Shown: one piece after another, positions 25,321 through 37,100 of the stretch
Position numbering within the stretch: the stretch's first letter is position 1
How the letters are laid out: the number at the start of each line of letters is the position of its first letter
Assembly (NCBI RefSeq): GCF_000247815.1
Contig: NC_021673.1
Span: forward strand, 112,212,766-112,276,765
Direction of reading: 5' to 3'
Length of the DNA stretch: 64,000 nucleotides
Source: Ficedula albicollis
Taxonomy: Eukaryota; Chordata; Aves; Passeriformes; Muscicapidae
Program-made: the position numbers and the translations under genes
The notes under the pieces: generated by a model
Database searches by the model: none
The model's input: only the letters and a program-made list of their open reading frames with translations
Told to the model about the DNA's origin: nothing

Positions 25321-25902
25321 ATTAATCTTTCATTATGAAGCTAAAATAGGGCAATCTGACAATTTCAAAGCTTTCTTTCTGAGCCTTGAAATTTTATGGG
25401 AGGTAAGATTTCCTTTCTGTGTTTGGTTAAAATTTTTATATGAAGTCAGTTCATATAGGACTCACAGTTGTTCCCCTCAAAATTGTTCACATCCTTTTGT
25501 CTTACAACTCAGGTCTCAGAACACGTGCATTTGAATCTCTCTTGAATATTCTGGCCATAGTGTTGTCTATCAGGTCTCAGAACCCGTGCATTTGAATCTT
25601 TCTTGAATATTCTGGCCATAGTGTTGTCTTACACACTGCAGTTTCAGATTAAAAATTAATCTTTCGTTATGAAGCTAAAATAGGGCAATCTGACAATTTC
25701 AAAGCTTTCTTTCTGAGCCTTGAAATTTTATGGGAGGTAAGATTTCCTTTCTGTGTTTGGTTACAATTTTTATATGAAGTCAGTTCATATAGGACTCACA
25801 GTTGTTCCCCTCAAAATTGTTCACATCCTTTTGTCTTACAACTCAGGTCTCAGAACACGTGCATTTGAATCTCTCTTGAATATTCTGGCCATAGTGTTGT
25901 CT
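25321..25902. repeat. Nested direct duplication (248 bp twice, 59-bp block three times)
   Basis: 25321-25568 is repeated at 25655-25902. The terminal 59 bases of the unit (from CAGGTCTCAGAAC) occur a third time between them at 25571-25629. Only a few substitutions separate the copies. Confidence 0.93.
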
Positions 25903-26274
25903 TACACACTGTAGAGATGTTGGAGATTACCACAATTAGTGTTCCTAAGGGCTGCATGGACTTGATTTTTGCTGTTTTTCGGCATTCTGATTTTGTGTTG
26001 TTCATTACTTTGAGTGAAAGTTGCAGATGCATTGGAAAAAGAAGTCCTACATGCCAAGCTGCATGTATAGAAAATAAATTATTTATAAGGAGAAAGAAAA
26101 ACAGGGGGGAAACTGTGATTAAAATAAAAGTAAAAATCCCACACTTTTTTTCCAGAATTACTGTTACATTTATTTTAGAATATAAAGATGTTTTTAAACT
26201 TTATTTTGTGAACTTTTATTCAAACATACAAATACAAGACACCCAGGACTGATTGCTTAGAACGGGTGTTCATA

Positions 26275-27392
26275 ATTTTACTCACTATGTGAGAAATAAT
26301 CAGATTTTACTCACTATGTGAGAAGTAATCATGTATTTTGCCATGTATGTCTAAAGCAGTCCAAAGATTAAGAGTCTAGCCAAATAAAAGAGTTAAGATT
26401 AGATTCCACAGGCATGTTATGGCAAGGAAATTTTTCTACGTATATCTCCTCATATGTCACTATATCTCATTATGGTCTGTGGATTGTCCATGTTGCACAG
26501 GGAGTGTTTGAGTTGTTATTACTCAGGTAAGTGGAGTCCAGATAGGGCACTGGACTGGGGCTGAGGTGATCTGGGCTGTGTACCCAGTCTTTCAAAGCCT
26601 CACTGTGCTATGCCAGACCACCTATTCTCTCCCCCAGTCTTCAGATTCGTGATGGGAAGTTCAGCATAACTTCCATAGGTTCTGCACAGCTGCTGACTAG
26701 TAGCAATACTTGATTCCATAGAAATAGGCTCCTTTTTCCCCATTTGTGAAGGACGATTTAGCACTACCTGTGTTGTGAGAGAAAAGCAGCTGTGAAACCT
26801 CCACAGGAGCAGGACTGGCTGAACTACCTGTTGGGCACCCTGAGGTGAATTTTACTCACTATGTGAGAAATAATCACGTATTTTGCCATGTATGTCTAAA
26901 GCAGTCCAAAGATTAAGAGTCTAGCCAAATAAAAGAGTTAAGATTAGATTCCACAGGCATGTTATGGCAAGGAAATTTTTCTACGTATATCTCCTCATAT
27001 GTCACTATATCTCATTATGGTCTGTGGATTGTCCATGTTGCACAGGGAGTGTTTGAGTTGTTATTACTCAGGTAAGTGGAGTCCAGATAGGGCACTGGAC
27101 TGGGGCTGAGGTGATCTGGGCTGTGTACCCAGTCTTTCAAAGCCTCACTGTGCTATGCCAGACCACCTATTCTCTCCCCCAGTCTTCAGATTCGTGATGG
27201 GAAGTTCAGCATAACTTCCATAGGTTCTGCACAGCTGCTGACTAGTAGCAATACTTGATTCCATAGAAATAGGCTCCTTTTTCCCCATTTGTGAAGGACG
27301 ATTTAGCACTACCTGTGTTGTGAGAGAAAAGCAGCTGTGAAACCTCCACAGGAGCAGGACTGGCTGAACTACCTGTTGGGCACCCTGAGGTG
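26275..27392. repeat. 545-bp tandem duplication beside the assembly gap
   Basis: 26304-26848 is repeated head to tail at 26849-27392 with very few differences. A further 29-base partial copy of the unit start lies at 26275-26303. The second copy ends about 160 bases before the N gap. Confidence 0.94.
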
Positions 27393-27555
27393 GGGAGGTC
27401 ACAAAGCTGCCACGTGAGCAGATACAGATTTGCTGTCAGATGAGCAGGCAGTGGGTGCAGTCAGTCCAATACAAAGCCATGTGCTAAGTGCTGTCAGTTG
27501 GGCTTGAATCACATCTCTAATACTGTTGAGAAAGTAACGCGAGCTGCATTTCATT

Positions 27556-28128
27556 NNNNNNNNNNNNNNNNNNNNNNNNNNNNNNNNNNNNNNNNNNNNN
27601 NNNNNNNNNNNNNNNNNNNNNNNNNNNNNNNNNNNNNNNNNNNNNNNNNNNNNNNNNNNNNNNNNNNNNNNNNNNNNNNNNNNNNNNNNNNNNNNNNNNN
27701 NNNNNNNNNNNNNNNNNNNNNNNNNNNNNNNNNNNNNNNNNNNNNNNNNNNNNNNNNNNNNNNNNNNNNNNNNNNNNNNNNNNNNNNNNNNNNNNNNNNN
27801 NNNNNNNNNNNNNNNNNNNNNNNNNNNNNNNNNNNNNNNNNNNNNNNNNNNNNNNNNNNNNNNNNNNNNNNNNNNNNNNNNNNNNNNNNNNNNNNNNNNN
27901 NNNNNNNNNNNNNNNNNNNNNNNNNNNNNNNNNNNNNNNNNNNNNNNNNNNNNNNNNNNNNNNNNNNNNNNNNNNNNNNNNNNNNNNNNNNNNNNNNNNN
28001 NNNNNNNNNNNNNNNNNNNNNNNNNNNNNNNNNNNNNNNNNNNNNNNNNNNNNNNNNNNNNNNNNNNNNNNNNNNNNNNNNNNNNNNNNNNNNNNNNNNN
28101 NNNNNNNNNNNNNNNNNNNNNNNNNNNN
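27556..28128. other. Assembly gap (573 N)
   Basis: All bases are unknown. The gap is followed by a T tract and the splice acceptor of a MEP1B micro-exon, so it is a prime location for the missing signal-peptide exon and promoter. ORFs drawn through the N are meaningless. Confidence 0.99.
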
Positions 28129-28153
28129 TTTTTTTTTTCTTTCCCCTCCCCAG

Positions 28154-28172
28154 CCTGCTCCAGAGACAACTG
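28154..28172 (+). CDS. MEP1B: MEP1B micro-exon, start of propeptide (19 nt)
   Basis: Nineteen bases between a strong polypyrimidine/CAG acceptor and GTGAGT. It reads Pro-Ala-Pro-Glu-Thr-Thr plus one base. That base joins the next exon to give Glu, continuing as IDVDGG. The human protein has a comparable short residue run after its signal peptide. The exon begins in phase 0, so the missing signal-peptide exon must end on a codon boundary. Confidence 0.82.
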
Positions 28173-31100
28173 GTGAGTTCTGTTTAGAGATCAATTTGTA
28201 TGCACGGGAGGCAGTCAACAAAACCAGCTGCTCATAAACATCGCTAGGACAGACACAGATTTATAATTACTGTTATTGTTATTGCATTAATTTTCGCACT
28301 TCATAAAGATAACAGCAAGGGCTAATGTCCTACCTCACTTGTCTTTTTATTTTTCAGAAATAGACGTCGATGGAGGAATTGATCAGGACATCTTCGACAT
28401 AAATGAAGGTTTTTCAAAATTCAGTCTCAATATTTTTAGTATAATTTTCATTATAGCAGTCAGATCAATGCAATAACCAAATGTTAATCTCCTCTTCCCT
28501 TTAGCTTTAGGATTAGACCTTTTTGAGGGAGACATCAAACTTCCTGGGGTGAGTTCAAATGTAAAATACAAAGCCAAAAATGAGTTATTGACTTAAATGT
28601 AAAGTATCACTGGCATGGAAATAATAGATGCATCCTGCTCTTACAAACAATAAATGCTGTTTATGTAACAATAAACTGAAGATGATAGGGGATGGAATTC
28701 TACAAAATGTCATAGACAGGGAAGGAGTCAGCAGCATTTGCAGAAACATTATCCAGCATGAGATCTCTGCAGTGATTAGATCAATATTATTAGCTTCTTG
28801 TTTCCTTTTTTACATTGTCACTTTTAAAGAGATTAGGCAGCACTGATCATCATCCAGGCAGGTTTGTATAAAAAGAATTCTTCATTTATCAGCACAATAT
28901 TTATTCTGAGCCAGTCAAATTTACTGAGCAGTACTGCAAAACATTCAACCTGTAAGTAGATTGACTAAAACTGATGAAAAATTTAGATCTCTAATACCAC
29001 ATTTTAAGGCGTCTGGCCAGCATCCTTGTCTGATCAATGAAAAAAATAAATATATTTACATCTCAAAAATATATAGTAGGGAATCCCCAATGTGTCTTGC
29101 ACTCTGAAAGTAGTTTGAAAATAGAGTTTTACCCTCCCTTTTGGGAGATATTCTGATTGTGTCACTGGAAGCAAGGATAGTACTTGCTAAAGGGACAGAA
29201 GCAAACCCTTACATTATGAAAAATTACAAAGCTATTAATCTCTCTAATCTCAAACCCAGACCTCAGACCTCTGAGTAATCTTTCAAGGTTTTTGAGCTCG
29301 TTGTTTTCTTTTGTGTCTTACTTGGAATTGTAGGTTTGCTTTAGCACTACTCTTGTCCCTGATGCTAAATCCCTTTTTACTGAGAACTGCATACTTGTTT
29401 TCTTTCTTGGGTACAGGAGCGAAACTCCATCATTGGTGACAACTATCGGTGGCCCCACGTTATCCCTTACGTCCTTATGGACAGCCTGGGTACAGTACTT
29501 GCCTTTCACAATGTCTGTATTTTGTGTTGATTGAACTGTTAAACACAGGTTGATAAAGCTCCTGTGGTGTCCTTTCCTCTTTTAATCTAGAGCAGGCCAT
29601 TTCCCACAGCAGGAATGGGGCTGAGCGTGCACAAACAGGATTTATAATCTTGGTATCAGTGCTGGCTCTCACCTCCTTTCTTGAATTATTATTCTGCTAC
29701 CACCCAGCAGATTGTTTGGGGTTTGAAATCTTTTGTCTGAGACGTGAAACTTTACAAAGTAGAAGTGAAAAGTGGATACTGAAGATATTTTTAAGGGCAG
29801 GAAACTTACCTGGCCACTTACACCATTTACAGAAGTGAAGGCAAAATGGCACTCTGACAGTTTGCAACAGCACATGGCCAAGTCCCCTAATGTGGGTCAG
29901 AGACACATCATAATTTGACTCCATCCTTTGAATCTTTATGTTGAAAATATGCAAGTTGCTTAGAGGAGATAACACAGATATAATGTGAAAAATTCAAGTC
30001 CTCTGGAAATGCAGTGAGGGATCTGTAGCCTGCATTCCGTACTAGGTAAAACATGAAGTCTTCATTTCCTATCTGTTTAAACTTGTTTATATAAATCTCA
30101 AAAAAATAAATGAAAGAATTTACAAAATTAAAACCCCCACACACTATCTTTCTATATACTCGTCATATTTGATACATAAGTACCAAAAAAAAATTACACA
30201 GGAGCAAAACAAGAGCAAGGTACAGTGTTGCAAGTCCCTAATTTATGTTTTTTAGGTCCCCCCTTGGGTCTTAATCCAACAAAAAGTCTGAATATTTTGA
30301 TCAAAGATTGCTGGAGCAAGACCCACCCTTGGGACTTGCTCCATAAGGATAATAGCAGATCTTTCAGTTCAGTATTGACAAGAACACTGTTTGCTGTGCA
30401 GAAATGAATGCTAAGGGACTCATCCTCAAGGCATTTGAACAATATCGACTGAAAACCTGTATTGACTTCAAACCTTGGGAAGGGGAGAAGAACTACATAT
30501 CTGTGTTCAAAGGAAATGGGTAAGAGGAGCAATTCAAAATAACTTTCAATTATGTTTGCTTTCAGACTATTCTCATGGCCAGTATTCACTCTAAAACTCA
30601 TATATCTGAACATAATTTTACATTTTTGTTGTCTCCATTTACCCAGTCCTTTTTAAACTGTCATAGTTTTCAAAAGAGGTATTACCTTAGTGGTAATGAA
30701 CAATTTCTACTGATATTTATTCTTAAATATAAGAAGAAATCAAGTCCTTTAAGAGGTATTTTACTGGACGTGGTAAAAGATATCAGAAACAAAGCAATTA
30801 TGTTCCTAACAGATTTTTGGATATATGGGGTATCACTTTCAGCTTGTCATTCCTAGTATACCCTGGCTTTTAGGGGAAAAGAAAAACCAAGGAGAAATAT
30901 GATAGTTCTCACTGTGGGGCAATGAATTTGTTTGAATGTAATAATGGAACTGCATTTGAACAAGCTCACATGAGCATTCAGATAAAGAGCAATATTTTTA
31001 AATTCTGTGTCCTGAGATATTTTGCAGGTGTTTTATTTATTTACCTCTTTTGGTGAATAGAATGCTATTTCATCTTAAATTTTGCAAAATTAGACTCCAT

Positions 31101-34100
31101 TAAAGAAGTCAAAATTGCCCCAACTTCTTCCATTCTAAGACATTCTTTGTCAAAACTGTGCAACAAGAACAAATATATTCTTCACTCTATGCTGAACCAT
31201 TTCTCTTATAGAAAAGGAGAACAGGGAGAGCTTGATAGCCTGGTAATTTGCTTTCAGAAATTCATTTCCTGATATGAGAATGCATTCATAAATGGAAAAA
31301 GATTTTCTGATAATAAAAATGTTTCTCTTTCCCTTTGGCTTGTTGTGAGAAATTTGTAGCAGACAGATGTTTCAAAATTTCTTTGGTTTCTGGCTCTTTG
31401 TATTTGCTGTTCATGCTGTAGACATGACACTGAAACTCAGCTCTAAAAGGTGTATAATTGGAGACTCAGGGAGCAATGCATTTTCCTGTGCTAATGACTC
31501 TGGCTTTTTGAGCTAAGTGGAAAACTCATGTAGCTGAATTTTGTAATCTTTCATCCCCTAAAGTATGCATTGAATTTGCTAATAACTGTACCTGAAAAAG
31601 AACCACACTATTTAGCCTATGGCAAGTAGGAGGTCTCTGCACAATGTTTCATTTATATGTCTATTAAAAATAGATGAGTCATAGGCTAAATGGAGGTCTC
31701 TGCACAATGTTTCATTTATATGTCTATTAAAAATAGATGAGTCATGGTCATGAAGAAGATGAATCCTTCTAGTTGGATAACATCTTGCCCTCACTGCCTG
31801 GTGTGTGGCTTGCCCTGAAGTGTTTCCATCACCTTAGCTGACACATCCGCAGCAGAACTTTTTAAAAGATTGGAGCTAAATGGTGCAGTCTCCTGAAAAG
31901 GTCCATCTAGCTTCAATGAGTCATCTTGGGTTGTACAAAGAACTCAGGACTGACCCTGAATGAACTGCTTTCATTTCAAGCCATCCCTGACTTCTGGTGT
32001 TAGGGAACAAAGTGCAAGCAGGGTAAACCAACCCGTTTTTGCTTTGTTGTTCCTAATGTTTTGGAGTTTTTAAAATCAGTTAGGACTCTTCTACCTGCTG
32101 ACTAAAGACCTCAGTCCAGAGGGTACAGTGCAGACAGGCACACAAAGTTCCTGGCAACATAAAATTTTACCACACCAAGTAAAGTTTGATAAATCACATC
32201 TTTGCCTTTCTGATCTTGGCTAGCATCTATAAAACAGAGGAATGTGAGGGAGCTTTTGTGTCCAAAGGATTTGAAATAGCCCATAAAGTCCTCACCCAGA
32301 ATACCCTTTTCAATTCAAATAAAGTCAGCCACAAAAGAAGCCAGCTGTCCTTTTTGTACTGACTGCCCTGTGCGAAAATGCATTTGTAGTCTCTGGTATA
32401 GTTACAGAGTGTATCAAAGAGCCCTCTCCCTGTACACATTCTTCATCTATCATGCACCTTGGCTGCTACCAGTAGTATGTTAACTCCTGCCTGTGTGCTG
32501 AGCAAGACACACAAGGTGTAATTGTGAATTACAGAAATGCAGGATAATCAGATGTGGCAAGATGTCACTGAGAAGTTCACAGAGGAGTCTGGAAACCTGC
32601 AATGGATACTCTTCTCAAGAAAAGCAGGATTCATTCAGCAGGAAAACTAGCATGGTGTGGTGGAATCAAATGATTAACAGACCAGGGAGGTTGAACATCA
32701 TATCTAGTATCTCCAGGTGGAAAATCAGGTTTTCATGGAGCACTCATAGGAAGCTGGCTCAGCTCTTTGCCACTGTTGCACAGGGCAAAGGGAATCCATG
32801 CAGGAGTGCATTGACACAGATCCCTGGCTATCCAGCTTGATGCTGGTAAGTCAAAGTGTCTGTGACCTGATATTGGTGATCTGTGATACTATGGGAAGAA
32901 AATTAGTAGCAGGACATTAGTATAAAAATATGCCTGAAATAAGCAACTGATAGGGTGTGTCTATTTACAGATCCAAAAAAGGGATGATGAGATTAGTCTG
33001 AGCAAGTACTTCCCTGTTCCTCCACCCTTTGATAGCAAGGCAGGGAGCATTGAGTCACAAGCAATACAGCTGGGACTTCCCTCTCCTTTCTCCCCTCCAG
33101 AAGACACTGCTGACACAGGGTGCTATGTGCCCATTGCTCTGGAATACAAGCAATACAGCTGGGACTCCCCTCTCCTTTCTCCCCTCCAGAAGACACTGCT
33201 GACACAGGGTGCTATGTGCCCATTGCTCTGGAATGCCATGTCCCACTCACCTGAGCTTTATTCTCAGTGCAGGGTGGCACAGACCATGTGTTTACTCCCT
33301 CTGTGGCTGTTGAATGACAGTGTTGTAGGCATTTGCAGACCAAAGGCAAGGGGCAGCTGCACCTACTGTCATTTGGATGTTACTTTTGCCAAGTGTCTTG
33401 GATGTGCCTGCTGTAGGCTGCTGTGCTCTGTGCAGCAGCTGTGAAGCCAGAGGTGCCTTTGGGAGGAAGTGGACCCAGGGCTGTGATGGACTTCTGCACA
33501 ACACAAGAATCAGTATGAGGCCTGGTTCAAGGAAAGACCTTGCAATTATGGATGCTACATGTGCTTCTTTACCAGGTCTCATGTTGTGATTTTAATGAGT
33601 TATCAATAGGCAAGGCCTGTGTTGCTCTGTGGAAAATGAAATACTGGAGAATATGTTGCACTAATAAGTTACAGAGTTTGAAAGCACATGGTGTGCTTGT
33701 ATTTTTAAATTTCTGGGGTGATAAGACTGCAAATCTTACGGCATATTTTGTGCCCGGTTAATTTTATGGGCTTTATTGGGTAAGTATTGATTTATTTGCT
33801 GCATAAAATATCAATTTAAATGTAGCCCTCCGTGCCTGCTAGTTTGTGGACATGGGGTGCCATTTTATTGGCCTGTGCACATAATTCACTAAATTCTTTC
33901 ACCCTTGAATAAAAACTTGCAGCACAGCTGCAGTTTTGCTCTTAGAGCCAGAAAGGAGCTAGTGGAAAGTACTGTCAAACCCACCAGCCTGTGAGAAGGT
34001 AAACACATCATGCAGAAGCACACCTTGCCTGGCAGCCACAGCCCTGTGCAAAGTAAAAGGCCAAAACTGTGCAGAGAAAAGCAGGCAGAGGAGAGAATGG

Positions 34101-37100
34101 AGAGAATGTTCATGAACCCACTTCTCCTTATGATGGGGACAGGCTCAAACTGTGCTCACAGTCACATATTGTGGTCCAGCTGAAAATCGTTAATTTGCGG
34201 AGAGAATGTTCATGAATCCACTTCTCCTTATGATGGGGACACAGTCATATATTGTGGTCCAGCTGAAAATCGTTAATTTGCAGTAATTTAAATGCTCTAA
34301 GTTATGTGCTCACAACCTTTGATGTTCCAGAGTACCAAAGAAATCATCATCACTTTTCTTCTGTCAAAAATAGCTTAACATTATTCTTCTAATAGAGCCA
34401 GAGATGAGGAATGTCTTGTTCATTGAAAGAGAGCTAAATGTGAGAGGAAGGGGCACGATAAGGAACAGATCAATGGAAAAGTGCTCTCTGTAACAAAATG
34501 TGACTTCAATGCTCAGGTTAAAAATATACCTGTTGAATAGACTGGTTTTGAGGTTTGCATTGCATGGGTATGATGTGTATCTCACAGAGCCCTCTCTCAT
34601 TTTATGTCAATGCCAGCTGCTGGTCCTCAGTGGGAAACATGCAAATGGGCTTGCAGCAGCTCTCCATTGGAGCCAACTGTGACAGGATTGGGACAATCGA
34701 GCATGAATTCCTGCACGCCCTGGGATTCTGGCACGAGCAGTCACGGTCTGACCGGGATGACTATGTGACCATTGTCTGGGACAGGATTCAGTATGGTCAG
34801 TCACTCCCCTGCTTTTCCTTTCAGTCTCTGGTGCTAGTGGTTTAGCTGTGGAATTTCCCTTCCAGCCATCTTTTGGTGGTCATGCTATTCTCTCACCTGG
34901 ACTTAGTTTTCAAAGCCAGTATATCAATCAATTAGATATGAAGAGACATCTATTTGAAACAGAAATTCTCATTTGTTGTTGCTGTTGTAATTCCTTGTGC
35001 CATGACAGTTTCCAAAGCTTTAACTATAGATCTGCATCCTGTTGTACCACAGAGCAGCAGAAGAGGATAATTTAGTTTGTTTAACTAAAAGCACACTTAC
35101 TCTACAAACCCTTAATGAAATTAAAATAACTAAACCTCCCCTCCCCCCCACTCAGCCCAGTCTGAAAAATCCAGTATGACTAAAGCCAGTAGAATATCTC
35201 CAGGGAAAACGCTGGTCCTTCTCTTTCTGCCAGTCTGCTGCACCTGGTGCAGGCAGCAGAACTGAGAGAGCAGGGCGTGCAGAGGGTGGGCAGGCAGGAG
35301 AGACCTTCCAGGGTCTGTGTCACACCAGCAGTTACTTTAGCAATGCAGCTTTGAATTGTAAGTGTTGGCATGTTTGGCACAACCCTGAGATGGCATAGAA
35401 TTCCTCAGGACTTTGCTCTGTCTCTGCCTCTTCATCCTCTGTTGTTTTCAGGCTGTTCAAAAACAAAGTTATATACACAGACTTGATGTTTTCCCAACAC
35501 AAGTGCACACAGAAGACTGAAAAACTGGATTCAATCTAATGCATTCTTATTTAGTTGTGATCAATAGGTGCATATGCAACTATATATTACAGAAAATTAC
35601 TTAGACTCTGTTATTTGATTTCCATTATGTTTTGCTGACTCTTTACTGACAAGATGCATTATTGTGAGACATTTGAAACTGCTGCAATTTTTTTACAGTG
35701 ACCAGAGTATAGTGACTGTATTTTGACTGATTTAAATCTGGACTCTCCATTGTTAGTAAGCAACTGATTTTTTGCTCACACTCCAGAAAACATCTGTAAA
35801 GCTAAATTCTGGAAGCTTATCTGATGGCAACTCTAAATTGTTTGTTGTTACCTAAAATTGCTAGCAACTGGATATCAGAGAATACAGATTGGAAACAACT
35901 GCAAATTGCTGTAATTTGAGTACTGAAACACTCTCTTCACTCTTGGGTATTACAAGCCCATCAAAGTCTACAAGTAGTTCCACAGGAAAGAATTTTCTGG
36001 TAGCAAAAACTTTGCTTCATTCATCAGAAATCATCAGTGGCTGAAAGAGGAAAGTGAATAGCCCTAGACTGGAAATAAAAGTGTTTTATAGAATAAGTAC
36101 AAGAAAATGACTACAAAAAATATTTTGAGATGTGGTATAGTCTCTGTCACTGTAAGTTTTTACATCAAAATTTGATTCCCTTGAGCAACAGACAATCTTT
36201 CCTTTCAATTTTGCCATTTAGGTAAAGAACATAATTTCAATAAATATGATGATAGAAGATCAGACTTCCTGAACGTTCCCTATGACTACAATTCTGTGAT
36301 GCACTACAGCAAGACTGCATTCAGGAATGGAACTGAGCCCACCATCATCACCAACATACCAGACTTCTTGGATGTCATAGGACAGCGGATGGATTTCAGT
36401 GAGTACGACCTCCAGAAACTGAACAAGCTGTACAACTGCAGTAAGTTTCTCCATTTATTTGATATTATTTGAAAGAATGATTTGAAAGAAATGAGGGTGG
36501 TACAATACATGCTGGACCCATCCAGACACAAGTGAAAGAGATACTAACATATTTAGAGAAGTGAATTGTGTTAAAAACACCAGAAATCCTGGTACAGCTA
36601 GAAATAACAGCCCTCCTGCAGAAACACTGCTGAGTAGTGGAGGTTTCTGTGCAATTTTATCTGACCTTTAGTTAAAAACCAGCTTTGCTCAGCAGCTGAT
36701 TTTTGTTCATCCCTTGGGAGGCTGTTTAAAATGTGTTCTTCTGCACAAAGCCTTTTGTTTTTTCCCTGTATTATTCCACAGCTGTTGCTCAGACACTGCA
36801 CAGAAATGAGTATCTTTGCTGTGGCTGTTGTACCTACTCCACTCTCATGGAATCTGTGAGACAGAGTGGGTATTCATGCAAATAGGGTACAGATGCTGTT
36901 CTGAATAAAATGCAAGCTTTCTAAATTTTCATGTTTAGCTTCCAACCTGGTCTCTTACAAAAGTGGTCAAAAGAGTTATTTTGCTCAGGTGAGGTTTATT
37001 TTACAAAGCTGAATGAAAGTAAGGGACAGAGAAATCTAGATAATTCTATTATCAAATTGGAATATAATTCTATACTTGTTGCTTCATTCAATGTGCCCTG

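Noticed and set aside
26275..26340. Repeated ACTCACTATGTGAG units considered as a CRISPR-like array
   Set aside because: There are only three occurrences explained by a 29-bp and a 545-bp duplication, in a vertebrate genome, with no regular spacers.
27399..28221. Long ORFs across the N run
   Set aside because: They consist mainly of unknown bases; only the MEP1B micro-exon at the downstream edge is supported.
32227..33600. Several 60-105-codon ORFs in a MEP1B intron
   Set aside because: Opposed, overlapping and partly created by the 89-bp repeat; no family resemblance.
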